From contig NZ_JADEWI010000013.1 of the NCBI RefSeq assembly GCF_015207705.1, positions 1-64,000 of the forward strand: a stretch of DNA of 64,000 nucleotides, given 5' to 3'. Shown here piece by piece: positions 8,569-17,833 of this stretch. This DNA comes from Nostoc sp. LEGE 06077 (GTDB lineage: Bacteria > Cyanobacteriota > Cyanobacteriia > Cyanobacteriales > Nostocaceae). The stretch's first letter is position 1, and every line of letters begins with the position of its first letter. Position numbers and translations under genes: made by a program. The notes below the pieces were generated by a model, which saw nothing but the letters and a program-made list of their open reading frames with translations, ran no database searches and was not told the DNA's origin.

Positions 8569-10245
8569 TTGCCTGAAATAGAAATTCCTCGCCAATTTGA
8601 TGTGATTGTAGTCGGCGCTGGAGCCGCAGGACTCTACACAGCGCTGTGTTTACCAGAGTCTTTGCAAGTCGGCTTGATTACTAAAGAAACTGTTACTTTA
8701 TCTGCTAGTGATTGGGCGCAAGGCGGTATTGCCGCAGCGATCGCTCCCGAAGATTCACCACAGTTGCACATTGAAGATACAATGCAAGCTGGTGCTGGTT
8801 TGTGCGATCGGCAATCAGTAGAATTCCTCGCGCAAGAAGCCCCTAGTTGCATTCAATCTTTGGTAAATTTAGGCGTAGCTTTTGACCGTCACGGTCAAGC
8901 TTTAGCTTTGACTTTAGAAGCTGCCCATTCTCGTAACCGTGTTCTCCATGCTGCTGACACCACAGGTAGAGAAGTCACAACTACCTTAACAGCGCAAGTA
9001 TTACATCGCCAAAATATTCAAGTGATTCAGCAAGCTTTGGCTTTGAGTCTGTGGTTAGAACCCCAAACAGGTCGCTGTCAGGGAATTAGCTTATTTTATC
9101 AAGGTGAAATTACCTGGGTAAAAGCCAAAGCAGTAGTTTTAGCCACAGGCGGCGGTGGTCAAGTATTTGCCCAAACGACTAACCCCGCGGTGAGTACAGG
9201 TGATGGTGTGGCGATCGCTTGGCGGGCTGGGGCGATTCTCCGAGATCTGGAATTTGTGCAGTTTCATCCTACAGCTTTGACTAAACAAGGTGCCGATCGC
9301 TTTTTGATTAGTGAAGCTGTCAGGGGCGAAGGCGCACATCTGGTTGATAATACAGGGCGGCGATTTGCCTTTGACTATCACCCAGCCGGGGAACTTGCAC
9401 CCAGAGATGTGGTTAGTAGAGCCATTTTTAGCCACCTGCAAAGTACTGCGGTTGATCCGGCTACTGCCCATGTCTGGTTAGATATGCGCCCGATCCCCCC
9501 TGAGAAAATTCAGCATCGCTTTCCTAATATCATCAAAGTTTGTCAGCGTTGGGGAATTGATGTCTTTCATGAACCGATTCCGGTGGCTCCTGCGGCTCAT
9601 TATTGGATGGGTGGGATTGTGGCAGACTTACAAAATCGCACGAATATTCCGGGTTTATACGCAGTTGGGGAAACTGCTAGTACGGGAGTACACGGAGCAA
9701 ATCGTTTAGCCAGCAATTCTTTGCTGGAATGTATTGTGTTTGGCGCACAGATGGCGAAAATTCAGCTGACAGACGTTGAACTAGTACCTGATGTCTCAGA
9801 GCCGTCTTTGCGGGAGTTTAGCTTAGATGCGAGTGATTGGCAAACTCAGCAAGCACAGCTAGAAGCATTACGAGAGAAATTACCGCGGTTAGTTTGGCAA
9901 AGTGCTGGCATTTGTCGAGAACAATCACGATTAGATGAAGCGATCTCAACTGTAGAATCTTGGCAGCAAGATTTTGCTATTTTACCGTTGAGTCAATTCT
10001 TGCTGACTTTACGTGCCAACGAAACTGTCAATTTCCCAATACCCAATATCGAACGGCAATTAAGACTTTGGGCAGAAACTCGCAATTTATTAGATGTAGC
10101 TGATTTAATTCTGAGAAGTGCTGCTTTTAGGACAGAAAGCCGGGGCGGACACTACCGCATCGATTATCCCGAACCCGATCCTCATTGGCAAATTCACACA
10201 CTTGTACAAGAACGTCATTGGAGTAAATCTGTAGCTTTAAGTTAA
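8569..10245 (+). CDS. nadB: L-aspartate oxidase NadB
   Basis: A flavoenzyme that oxidises L-aspartate to iminoaspartate, the first step of de novo NAD synthesis. At 558 residues it has the usual length. It shows the FAD dinucleotide-binding motif VVGAGAAGLYTALCL at residues about 13-27 and SASDWAQGGIAAAI. The active-site region includes EFVQFHPTAL, with SEAVRGEGAHLV, HYWMGGIVAD and GETASTGVHGANRLASNSL further on, as in the succinate dehydrogenase/fumarate reductase flavoprotein superfamily. The C-terminal helical domain ends in RGGHYRIDYP. The start appears to be TTG at 8569, because the next in-frame Met lies well inside the FAD domain. No strong ribosome-binding site is visible. No NadA or NadC gene is adjacent. 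Confidence 0.93.
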   Translation: MPEIEIPRQFDVIVVGAGAAGLYTALCLPESLQVGLITKETVTLSASDWAQGGIAAAIAPEDSPQLHIEDTMQAGAGLCDRQSVEFLAQEAPSCIQSLVNLGVAFDRHGQALALTLEAAHSRNRVLHAADTTGREVTTTLTAQVLHRQNIQVIQQALALSLWLEPQTGRCQGISLFYQGEITWVKAKAVVLATGGGGQVFAQTTNPAVSTGDGVAIAWRAGAILRDLEFVQFHPTALTKQGADRFLISEAVRGEGAHLVDNTGRRFAFDYHPAGELAPRDVVSRAIFSHLQSTAVDPATAHVWLDMRPIPPEKIQHRFPNIIKVCQRWGIDVFHEPIPVAPAAHYWMGGIVADLQNRTNIPGLYAVGETASTGVHGANRLASNSLLECIVFGAQMAKIQLTDVELVPDVSEPSLREFSLDASDWQTQQAQLEALREKLPRLVWQSAGICREQSRLDEAISTVESWQQDFAILPLSQFLLTLRANETVNFPIPNIERQLRLWAETRNLLDVADLILRSAAFRTESRGGHYRIDYPEPDPHWQIHTLVQERHWSKSVALS

Positions 10246-10328
10246 TTACTTATCGATAAAACTCTTAAACTATTCTTGTCATGATCATGCACAATTATGC
10301 ACATTAATTAAGTTGGGTTTGGCACTTA

Positions 10329-10580
10329 CTAGCGTGTACCGCTACCGTGCTGACTGTCAGGAACACCGTAATTGGGGGGAACATAGACATCGGTTAACCC
10401 CTGAGAATTAATATGGACATTTGTGACAGCGTTACCGTCTGTGCGAGTCAAACTATTAGCCACTGAATCGCTGAAATTACCTCTAGCATCAGCGATTTTA
10501 GGAATCACTAAACAGGTACTTACACACAATATTAGAATACTTGTAATTTTTAAGTTGGTAATCATCAAACGTTTATCCAT
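10329..10580 (-). CDS. Small secreted protein of unknown function
   Basis: An 83-residue product with a clear signal sequence (basic start, hydrophobic ITSILILCVSTCLVIP, likely cleaved near ADA-RG). The short mature region, about 50 residues, is rich in Asn, Thr, Val and Gly with no cysteines. The ORF has a good ATG and a coding-like composition. I recognise no family. It could be a periplasmic or secreted small protein. Confidence 0.5.
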   Translation of the reverse strand: MDKRLMITNLKITSILILCVSTCLVIPKIADARGNFSDSVANSLTRTDGNAVTNVHINSQGLTDVYVPPNYGVPDSQHGSGTR

Positions 10581-11194
10581 TTTTTTTTGATTTTCTTCAG
10601 TACTTTTTTTACCTACATCTGATTCGGTCTGGGTTTCTGAAAAAATTAAACTTTAGTAAATTTTTTATTTTCTCGAAAAATTGTTTGAGTAAAATGATTT
10701 GGGCAAAAATTTTCTCGACACTTAAGAAATATACCTAAATAGCATTTATAGACATCAGCCTAAAGTTAGAACTCATATCAAAGAAACCGCTAAAGGTTAA
10801 ATAATTACCTCTAAAGCAATAGTCTACAACATAAAATCTTAATAAAATATTTATATTTATACGTTGAAACACTATCTCGGTTTGTTAAAAAACATACAAA
10901 TTTCCTCAGTATTTTTGAGGTAAATTGGATACATCTCAGCAATACTCAGGAAGCTGAACTACAAAAATGACTCATTTAGTGATTTCTTTATTAAATCTTA
11001 ATTTATCAAACTAAGTATAATTCAAAATTACTTTAAGTACTGTTACTCATATATAAATTTCCAGCCAAAGTAAATTACTGTACTATGATTTAACGCCACC
11101 CTTAATTAGTTCAATTGTACTATAGAAGTGGCTGCATAAAAAATTTAGCCATGTTTAAACATGACTAGATCTGCTCTATCCCGCTAAAATTCGT
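10581..11194. other. Long AT-rich intergenic region without a recognised gene
   Basis: About 610 bp of strongly AT-rich DNA between the small secreted protein and the 3' end of the diguanylate cyclase gene. I see no open frame with coding character. The one notable site is the perfect 14-bp palindrome CATGTTTAAACATG at 11150-11163. Its 5' part must contain the promoter of the 10329-10580 gene. Confidence 0.5.
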
Positions 11195-11221
11195 GATTGC
11201 TCAACAGACACAAGAGCAATC
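11195..11221 (-). terminator. Hairpin at the end of the diguanylate cyclase gene
   Basis: GATTGCTC (11195-11202) pairs with GAGCAATC (11214-11221), loop 11 nt, overlapping the stop codon of the minus-strand gene. The downstream side, in minus-strand sense, is only moderately T-rich. Confidence 0.5.
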
Positions 11222-13430
11222 AAGTCAACTCATAACGGTTTTTACCTAAGTGTTTAGCACGGTACATAGCCGAGTCGGCTTGTTTAATCAAAGTTTCCAC
11301 GTCTTGGCTATTAATGGGATAAACACTGATGCCAATACTGGCAGAAATTTTAGTGGTGTATCCTGACAAAACAATTGGTTCTGTAATGCTGACGAGAATT
11401 TTTTCTGCGACTCTAGCTGCTACTTGGACATCAGGAATTGCCCGGAGAATCACCGTAAATTCATCGCCACCCAAACGAGACACAGTATCACTTCCACGTA
11501 AACAGTTGCTGAGTCTCTGGGCGATGATCACTAACAAGCGATCGCCCATATCATGTCCCAAAGTATCATTAATTTGTTTAAAGCCATCCAAGTCAATAAA
11601 CAACAGTCCTAGGAACAAGTTGTTATTTTGTGACCACTGCAACGACTCATAAAGTTGTTCAACAAAGAATTTTCGATTAGATAAACCTGTCAGAGGATCA
11701 TGATAAGCCAGATACCGCAGATGGTCTTCTTTGAGTTTTAATTCCGTATTAGAGCGAAATAACTCAGCCGCAGTGCGTCGTAGTTCTTCTTCCATCAGCT
11801 TGCGCTGGGTAATATCTCGAATCACACCCACCAAAAAAAAATTTCCTGCCGCGTCTTTGTGAAGCGATCGCTTAGTGGCAATTAAATGAGTTTGACCAGT
11901 TGCATCAGTAAATTCTTCTTCATTTTCTTGTGGTTTTTGTGTTAAAAAAACTAAATCATCTTGTTGACGAAAAACCTCAGCTTCATGGCGAGGAAAAAAT
12001 TCATAATATGATTTTTCCAAAAGTAAACTATCAGGATAACCAATAAATTGACAGTAAGCTTCATTTAATACGATCCACTGATGCTGTTCATTTTTAACAA
12101 AAATTGGATCAGGAATAGAATTGATGACTTGATGTAAAAACTCTTTAGAACGTTTTAATTCTTCTTGCATATATGCAATATGAAAAATCATCCATATAGC
12201 TGCGCTACTAAAGCTGAGTATTCCGGGAATTAAAGGGAGCCACCAACCAGCCAAAAAAGCTCCATAACTACTCAAAAATAGGATTAATAAAGATAGTACA
12301 ACTCTAGGAAGACTTTTACTGATAGATTTAATCCGCCAAATAATTGCTGATCCCAAATAAGACCAAGCAAAAATCCATAAGTATTCCCCAAATTTAGGAA
12401 AAACTCTTAATAAAGGTCGTCCGGCAATCGCCGATGAAAGTAACTCACTAATAAAATAAGCTTGGAGTTCAATTCCAGCCACAGGCTTGGCTGTACCTAA
12501 CATTTGACTGGAGTAGGGAATAAAGACAAAATCTTGCAAACTGGCAGCAGTGGAACCAATCAAAACTATGCGATCGCGTATCCAACTAATTGGAGCTTTA
12601 CCATCAAGTAAATCACTCATCGATATCTGGCGGAAACTACATAACTCCCCAGATGCTTTATAACATGATGGTTTAGGAAAGTTAGCTAAAATTTGATAGC
12701 CTTTATCATCAACCCTCACATAACCACCATCATTACCTCGGAAAGGAGTAAATATAGCCTTACCTAAGCGTAAATAATCCAGATTCTTAGCAGCTTTTTG
12801 TGGTTTAATTTCCTCTGATTGTAAATACAGCAAAGCTAACTTCAGGGCGAAACTTTCATAGTGTTGATCATTCATGTGTAAATACAACAAATTTCGCCGA
12901 ATTTTGCCATCGGGATCGTAAAGTAAATTATTAAAACCAACTTGCTGTTGCTTCAGGTTTGGTGGAGGTGAAACACGCATATTTTGGTTCTGCGTTAATA
13001 GTTGAATACCAATTAAATTAGGCATAGAACTATAAAGATCAACTAATTCTTGGTGTCCCGGATTTACAGCTAAATCCCGATAAATATCCAGGCCAATGGC
13101 ACGAGGTTGATTAACTTGTAATTTCTTCAATAACTGAGCAATTACACCATCAGGAATTGGCCAAGAACCCACTCGCCGTAAAGAATCTTCATCAATCACT
13201 ACAATTGTGATCCGCTCTTCTGGTTGTTCGTTTGGACGTAAGCGAAAAAATTGATCTAACCCTGCTAGTTCTAAGGATTGAAACATGCCTACAGAGCGCA
13301 CCAGTATCATGCAGACCGCAACGCTAAAAGCAACAACTAATTCTCTATATTTTCGATCAAGTGACTGCTTCAGGTTCAAATTCAAATTTAACCTGACAAA
13401 ACTCTTACCTAGCTGCTTACTCATTCCCAT
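11220..13430 (-). CDS. CHASE2-PAS-GGDEF diguanylate cyclase
   Basis: A membrane sensor that should make cyclic di-GMP from two GTP. After a first membrane segment (about residues 34-52), residues about 55-345 form a CHASE2 extracellular sensor domain (ITIVVIDEDSLRRVGSWPIP is typical). Three more hydrophobic helices (about 350-420), a PAS domain (about 436-550) and a GGDEF domain (about 570-736) follow. The catalytic loop is canonical, SRLGGDEFTV. An RGSD inhibitory-site motif sits five residues upstream of GGDEF, so product feedback inhibition is expected. There is no EAL domain. The trigger sensed by CHASE2 is unknown. The gene stands alone; a hairpin covers its stop. Confidence 0.92.
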   Translation of the reverse strand: MGMSKQLGKSFVRLNLNLNLKQSLDRKYRELVVAFSVAVCMILVRSVGMFQSLELAGLDQFFRLRPNEQPEERITIVVIDEDSLRRVGSWPIPDGVIAQLLKKLQVNQPRAIGLDIYRDLAVNPGHQELVDLYSSMPNLIGIQLLTQNQNMRVSPPPNLKQQQVGFNNLLYDPDGKIRRNLLYLHMNDQHYESFALKLALLYLQSEEIKPQKAAKNLDYLRLGKAIFTPFRGNDGGYVRVDDKGYQILANFPKPSCYKASGELCSFRQISMSDLLDGKAPISWIRDRIVLIGSTAASLQDFVFIPYSSQMLGTAKPVAGIELQAYFISELLSSAIAGRPLLRVFPKFGEYLWIFAWSYLGSAIIWRIKSISKSLPRVVLSLLILFLSSYGAFLAGWWLPLIPGILSFSSAAIWMIFHIAYMQEELKRSKEFLHQVINSIPDPIFVKNEQHQWIVLNEAYCQFIGYPDSLLLEKSYYEFFPRHEAEVFRQQDDLVFLTQKPQENEEEFTDATGQTHLIATKRSLHKDAAGNFFLVGVIRDITQRKLMEEELRRTAAELFRSNTELKLKEDHLRYLAYHDPLTGLSNRKFFVEQLYESLQWSQNNNLFLGLLFIDLDGFKQINDTLGHDMGDRLLVIIAQRLSNCLRGSDTVSRLGGDEFTVILRAIPDVQVAARVAEKILVSITEPIVLSGYTTKISASIGISVYPINSQDVETLIKQADSAMYRAKHLGKNRYELT

Positions 13431-13892
13431 TACCTAGTGGGGAGAAATACTTTTAATTAGTATGGATATCAATCAGATGTCAAAAATCCAGTAAATATAC
13501 TACGAGATATCATTGGATTTATTGTATAAAGAATTGTCAGTATGGTTATGTTCCAGCAAATAATTTGAAATAGTGTTAACGAGGAAGGATTCATGATGAC
13601 TGATGATTAAGCAAAGGTTAACCAGTATTTCCGTATCGATGAGGAACAGGTTCAGTATAAATATTGATTGCTAATAACAAAGTATATTTTCGTTGACCAA
13701 AAAGTGACAAATATTTTATTTGGGCAATGAGAACTAAGAAATTAAGAATTTTAATAATTTTGTTGTAACTTATACTAACGCTGGAAAATAGCTTTGCAAA
13801 AAAATAGGTCAACGGGGAACATATTGTTACATTCAGCCAGTTGACCACTATTTGTGAAATCTAATTGAGAAAAACAGTTTTGCTAACAGTGA
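13431..13892. other. Intergenic region, no supported gene
   Basis: 462 bp of AT-rich DNA between the 5' end of the cyclase gene and the 3' end of the VKOR gene. A 76-codon minus-strand frame at 13618-13848 has no recognisable features and poor composition. I do not call it a gene. The part next to 13430 must hold the cyclase promoter. Confidence 0.4.
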
Positions 13893-14882
13893 TTACTTGA
13901 AATACTTGAAATTGCTTGGGCCTGTATAACCAGTAATCTTAGCTAGTTCCGTGAGGTTTTGAACGCCACTATAAGTTTGGCCATTGATGATCCAAGTAGG
14001 GAAAGCTTGGATTTTGGCTGCTTGGCATAATTCTGGCTTCCCTTTAGGACTATCACCAGCACATTCTACCTTAATATCATCGTTAATTATTTGGTAAGCT
14101 TCTTTACCAAATATCAGTTTTTGTTCGTGGCAATGAGGACACCAGTAAGCAACATATTCTTTAGCACCTACTTTCACCAGATGTTTAGCTAAGGCGATTT
14201 CTGCTTCACCAGAGGTTGTGGTAATTTCCCAACCGAATTCTGGGTTAGGTGTTTCTGTGGGTGAAGGTGTAAAACTAATCCGTTCTTGGCCACCAGTTGA
14301 TCCAGATATTGTACCTGATTGATTCACACCAGCATAAACACCTAAAGTGCCGAGCAATGTAACCATACCCACAATTAGGGCAATAAATAAAATCTGTCCG
14401 ATATCTTCCCAGGTGCGGCCAAGAATTGTCAGAACTAACAAACTTAAGGAGAATAAAGCAGATGCTAGACAGTAAAGACACAACGCTTTAATTTGGAAAG
14501 CCAGCACATACATTAAATAGCCGCTGAAAACAGACATGGCGATCGCTCCCACCAATAACAGTAACCATGTCAAGTTTTCGATTTGCTTGCGCTGGTTGTT
14601 ATCTTCAGATTTCAATACCAAGGGAGCCAAAGCCAAAATCACCATACCGATGTATGCCAAAAATCCAAACAAAGCTAGTGGTTGACCAAAAACTGTACCC
14701 CAAGCACTAGAAAGTACATCGTTACAGCCTTTAGTACCAGCTTGTGCGACACAAGCTGCACTCCCTCCTGTTAGCTTTTCGATAGTGAGATAGCCTGTAA
14801 CCAAAGCACCACATCCGGCGATCGCGGCAATTATTGGGCGCGACCATTTGTGAATCCAAGGAGTAGAACGGCGGCGAATCAT
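13893..14882 (-). CDS. VKOR-thioredoxin fusion (disulfide bond formation)
   Basis: A vitamin-K-epoxide-reductase homologue fused to a thioredoxin-like domain. It oxidises the fused Trx domain and passes electrons to quinone, catalysing disulfide formation in the periplasm or thylakoid lumen. The N-terminal half has a five-helix VKOR core with loop cysteines (AACVAQAGTKGCND) and the quinone-proximal CLYC motif (LCLYCLASALFSLSL). A linker around residues 195-225 leads to a Trx domain with YWCPHCHEQK and a cis-Pro-like FPTWIINGQ. Length (329 residues) and domain order match cyanobacterial VKOR proteins. The product supports folding of lumenal proteins such as PSII extrinsic subunits. It is followed upstream by btpA on the same strand, with a 62-bp gap. 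Confidence 0.9.
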   Translation of the reverse strand: MIRRRSTPWIHKWSRPIIAAIAGCGALVTGYLTIEKLTGGSAACVAQAGTKGCNDVLSSAWGTVFGQPLALFGFLAYIGMVILALAPLVLKSEDNNQRKQIENLTWLLLLVGAIAMSVFSGYLMYVLAFQIKALCLYCLASALFSLSLLVLTILGRTWEDIGQILFIALIVGMVTLLGTLGVYAGVNQSGTISGSTGGQERISFTPSPTETPNPEFGWEITTTSGEAEIALAKHLVKVGAKEYVAYWCPHCHEQKLIFGKEAYQIINDDIKVECAGDSPKGKPELCQAAKIQAFPTWIINGQTYSGVQNLTELAKITGYTGPSNFKYFK

Positions 14883-14914
14883 AACTGCTGTAAAGAATTA
14901 GAGATTGGGGAATG

Positions 14915-14938
14915 GGGAGTAGTGAATTTCCTACTCCC
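14915..14938 (-). terminator. Hairpin between btpA and VKOR genes
   Basis: GGGAGTAG (14915-14922) pairs with CTACTCCC (14931-14938), loop 8 nt. It follows the btpA stop on the minus strand. No T-run follows, so it may be only a partial terminator or a processing hairpin. Confidence 0.4.
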
Positions 14939-14944
14939 TACTGA

Positions 14945-15793
14945 CTATGAATGTAACTTGACTTGTTCCGTTGATTTGTTTGTGCTTTTGGAGTTCCAAC
15001 TGCGGCGTGCGGCTTCGACAAATTGACTGACACGAATCGGATCAATTGGTTGCTCAATCCGACCATGACGTTTTAAGGAACTGGAAACTATGACACCATC
15101 TGCTGCCTGCAACAGTGTAGCAATATTTTCCCAATCGGCTCCACTACCAATAAATACTGGTGTCCCGTTGGCTGCACCACAAGCTAGTTCCAAATCTTCC
15201 TGGATAGGAGGACTACCTGTCGCCCAACCAGATAAAATTACTGCATCAGCTAAACCTCTTTCAATGGTGTCTTTGACGGCGACTGTGAGATTGGGTGAAC
15301 TTAAAGGCCGGGCGTGCTTGACTAAGACATCTGCCAAAATTTTGACATCACAGCCCAATTCCCGACGATAGCGGAGTAATTGATGGGCATCGCCTTCAAT
15401 TAATCCTTGATCGGTGGCCATGACTCCTGTCAACACATTCACACGGATAAATTCTGCCCGCACACAACTGGCGATCGCGATCGCACTTTTGGCATCATTC
15501 CGCAACACATTTAAACCCAGCGGCAAGGTTACTAAATTTTGTATCCTTTGCACCACCACAGTCATAGCACTCACAACGGCTGGATCAACTTGATTTTTCG
15601 TAAATGGCGCGTCGAAAAAATTCTCGACAATAATGCCATCGACTCCGCCACTGGCAAGAGCCGTTGCTTCTTGTTCGGCGCGGTCAATCACAGCTTTTAG
15701 GCTACCTCCCCAGCGGGGTGAGGTGGGTAATGGCAGTAGATGAACTACGCCAATAATGGGTGTACGAGTTTTAAAGATCTGATATAAGTCCAC
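14945..15793 (-). CDS. btpA: BtpA family photosystem I biogenesis protein
   Basis: BtpA is a TIM-barrel-like peripheral thylakoid protein needed for stable accumulation of the photosystem I reaction-centre proteins in cyanobacteria. The family hallmarks are visible: GVVHLLPLPTSPRWGGS near the N-terminus, GVDGIIVENFFDAPF, EFIRVNVLTGVMATDQGLIEG and the C-terminal GSGADWENIATLLQAADG, as expected of an IMPDH-like barrel. Length (282 residues) is normal. The C-terminal tail is Ser/Lys-rich and probably disordered. ATG at 15793 follows a heptamer repeat region. The molecular activity of BtpA is not established. Confidence 0.9.
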   Translation of the reverse strand: MDLYQIFKTRTPIIGVVHLLPLPTSPRWGGSLKAVIDRAEQEATALASGGVDGIIVENFFDAPFTKNQVDPAVVSAMTVVVQRIQNLVTLPLGLNVLRNDAKSAIAIASCVRAEFIRVNVLTGVMATDQGLIEGDAHQLLRYRRELGCDVKILADVLVKHARPLSSPNLTVAVKDTIERGLADAVILSGWATGSPPIQEDLELACGAANGTPVFIGSGADWENIATLLQAADGVIVSSSLKRHGRIEQPIDPIRVSQFVEAARRSWNSKSTNKSTEQVKLHS

Positions 15794-16449
15794 GTCTTCA
15801 AGTATTATTCAGGGATTAGGGATTAGGGATGGGGTTTTCGGATTAAAATTCACCTAGCTCCCATTTTCTCGTCTCACGTCCCTAGTTCCTTGATTAGCAT
15901 TGATATCTTCTCTGGTGCTAGTTTTACTACCTCCATCTGTGGATGGAATTTGGCGTAAAACGTTCCATAAGATATGTTAAGATAAAACCTGGCTACAAGA
16001 GGAGTTTGCCACTCACAAGACGCAAGGCAGCTTCCCGTAGTTTAGGCATCTTGTCTGAGCATTGGGTAGCATTACTGCTTGATTAGGCGTAGTCGCAAGT
16101 GCGATTTCCCTAGGGTAGCGACTTCTCACAACCAGCCTTTTGGGCGGCTTCCCGACAGGTAAATTAGCAACGTATACGCTGCGGTAGTGTAAAATACTAA
16201 CAAGCGATTTGTTAAAAAATATTACAAGTGTCTTAAAAATTCAAAGACACTCTATTTACCCTGGGAAACAGACTAATAGTAGACATAATCATATCATGAC
16301 CGCAAATTATCCAGGTCATAAGTCCACTGAACAGTTGTTGATAGTGGGAAAACTTACCTGGGCGTTGTCAGCAACAAAGGCGTGCATGACAAAGAGCGAA
16401 GCTACCGCCCTTTGTGTGACCTAGAAGAACAAACCTCAGAAATTAGAGT
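15794..16449. other. Intergenic region with repeats and palindromes
   Basis: 656 bp between divergent btpA and rimO. It holds GGGATTA-type heptamers (15812-15831) and AGTCGC/GCGACT (16091-16096 with 16118-16123). The latter encloses TCGCA-AG-TGCGA and the palindrome CCCTAGGG (16108-16115). Near rimO, an ACAAAGGCG stretch pairs with CGCCCTTTGT with one bulge. A 71-codon frame at 16209-16424 lacks family features and I do not call it. A structured 5' leader or small RNA upstream of rimO is possible but unproven. Confidence 0.45.
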
Positions 16450-17766
16450 ATGGGTGAAAAGCCAACAATAGCAATATCTCATTTGGGCTGCGAGAAAAAT
16501 CGAATTGATACAGAACATATGCTAGGGCTGCTGGTAGAAGCAGGTTATGGCGTAGATTCAAATGAAGAGTTAGCAGATTACGTTATCGTTAATACTTGTA
16601 GTTTTATTGAAGCAGCAAGAGAAGAATCTGTCAGAACTTTAGTAGAATTAGCAGAGGCTAATAAAAAAATCGTTATAACAGGCTGCATGGCGCAGCATTT
16701 CCAAGAGCAATTATTGGAAGAGTTGCCAGAAGCAGTAGCAGTGGTGGGTACAGGCGACTATCACAAAATCGTCAACGTCATTGAGCGGGCCGAACAAGGA
16801 GAGCGTGTTAAACAAATTAGCGCCGAACCAACTTATATCGCCGATGAAACCACACCGCGTTACCGCACGACCACAGAGGGTGTTGCCTACCTGAGAGTAG
16901 CTGAAGGATGCGATTATCGGTGTGCGTTTTGTATTATTCCTTATCTGCGAGGAAATCAGCGATCGCGGACTATTGAATCGATTGTCGCTGAAGCCGAGCA
17001 GTTGGCGAACCAAGGCGTAAAAGAAATCATTCTGATTTCCCAAATCACGACCAATTACGGATTGGATATTTACGGCAAGCCCAAATTAGCCGAATTACTC
17101 CGAGCCTTGGGAAAAGTGAATATACCTTGGATTAGAATGCACTATGCCTATCCCACAGGATTGACCCCAGATGTCATTGCGGCAATTGGTGAAATACCCA
17201 ACGTTCTACCTTACTTGGATTTGCCCTTGCAACATTCTCATCCTGAGATTCTGCGCTCCATGAACCGTCCTTGGCAAGGGCGGGTAAATAATGAAATTAT
17301 CGAGCGCATCAAAACTGCACTACCAACAGCAGTATTGCGGACAACATTTATTGTTGGTTTTCCGGGAGAAACCCCAGAGCATTTTGAGCATCTACTAAAC
17401 TTCGTGCAGCAGCATGAATTTGACCATGTTGGTGTCTTTACCTTTTCACCAGAACAAGGAACCCCCGCTTACAGTTTGCCCAATCAGTTACCCCAAGAAC
17501 TTATGGACGAACGGCGGCAAAGACTCATGGAACTTCAGCAACCAATTTCTTGGCGTAAAAATCAACAGGAAGTCGGCAAAGTAGTTGATGTCCTGATTGA
17601 GCAAGAAAATCCTGAAAGTGGTGAATTAATTGGTCGTTCAGGCAGAAGTTCGCCTGAAGTCGATGGTCAGGTGTACATTACAGGCGCAGCGAAATTAGGA
17701 ACCATTGTGCCAGTAGCAATTCACAGTGCTGATACCTATGACCTCTACGGTCAAGTTGTTGAGTAG
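16450..17766 (+). CDS. rimO: Ribosomal protein S12 methylthiotransferase RimO
   Basis: A radical-SAM methylthiotransferase that adds a methylthio group to the conserved Asp of ribosomal protein S12. Residues about 5-120 are the UPF0004 domain with three cluster-binding cysteines ([26 protein letters not shown]). The radical-SAM core carries [18 protein letters not shown] (C-x3-C-x2-C) at about residue 150. A TRAM domain forms the C-terminus ([20 protein letters not shown]). [14 protein letters not shown] is typical of RimO/MiaB, and overall similarity plus the short TRAM end favour RimO over MiaB. ATG at 16450. Only 64 bp separate it from the DEAD-box helicase gene on the same strand, so the two may be co-transcribed translation-related genes. 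Confidence 0.93.
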   Translation: MGEKPTIAISHLGCEKNRIDTEHMLGLLVEAGYGVDSNEELADYVIVNTCSFIEAAREESVRTLVELAEANKKIVITGCMAQHFQEQLLEELPEAVAVVGTGDYHKIVNVIERAEQGERVKQISAEPTYIADETTPRYRTTTEGVAYLRVAEGCDYRCAFCIIPYLRGNQRSRTIESIVAEAEQLANQGVKEIILISQITTNYGLDIYGKPKLAELLRALGKVNIPWIRMHYAYPTGLTPDVIAAIGEIPNVLPYLDLPLQHSHPEILRSMNRPWQGRVNNEIIERIKTALPTAVLRTTFIVGFPGETPEHFEHLLNFVQQHEFDHVGVFTFSPEQGTPAYSLPNQLPQELMDERRQRLMELQQPISWRKNQQEVGKVVDVLIEQENPESGELIGRSGRSSPEVDGQVYITGAAKLGTIVPVAIHSADTYDLYGQVVE

Positions 17767-17833
17767 TTACAAATAGATTTCGATTTCCCAATCTAAAAAT
17801 CAAAAAGTCTAAAAACAAAATCTAGGAGAATTG

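Noticed and set aside
10580-10625. Possible NtcA site (GTAC...TTTACC) before the small secreted gene
   Set aside because: The spacing between GTA and TAC is seven, not eight, bases.
13618-13848. 76-codon minus-strand frame, possible small membrane protein
   Set aside because: No signal, motif or coding-like composition; lies in AT-rich intergenic DNA with a GTG start and no ribosome-binding site.
15090-15371. 93-codon plus-strand frame inside btpA
   Set aside because: It is the opposite-strand shadow of a clear btpA gene; same reasoning applied to other frames antisense to strong genes (for example 9139-9471 and 23765-24196).
16209-16424. 71-codon frame directly upstream of rimO
   Set aside because: It has no recognisable family, runs through a bulged inverted repeat, and its start is weak; described as intergenic structure instead.
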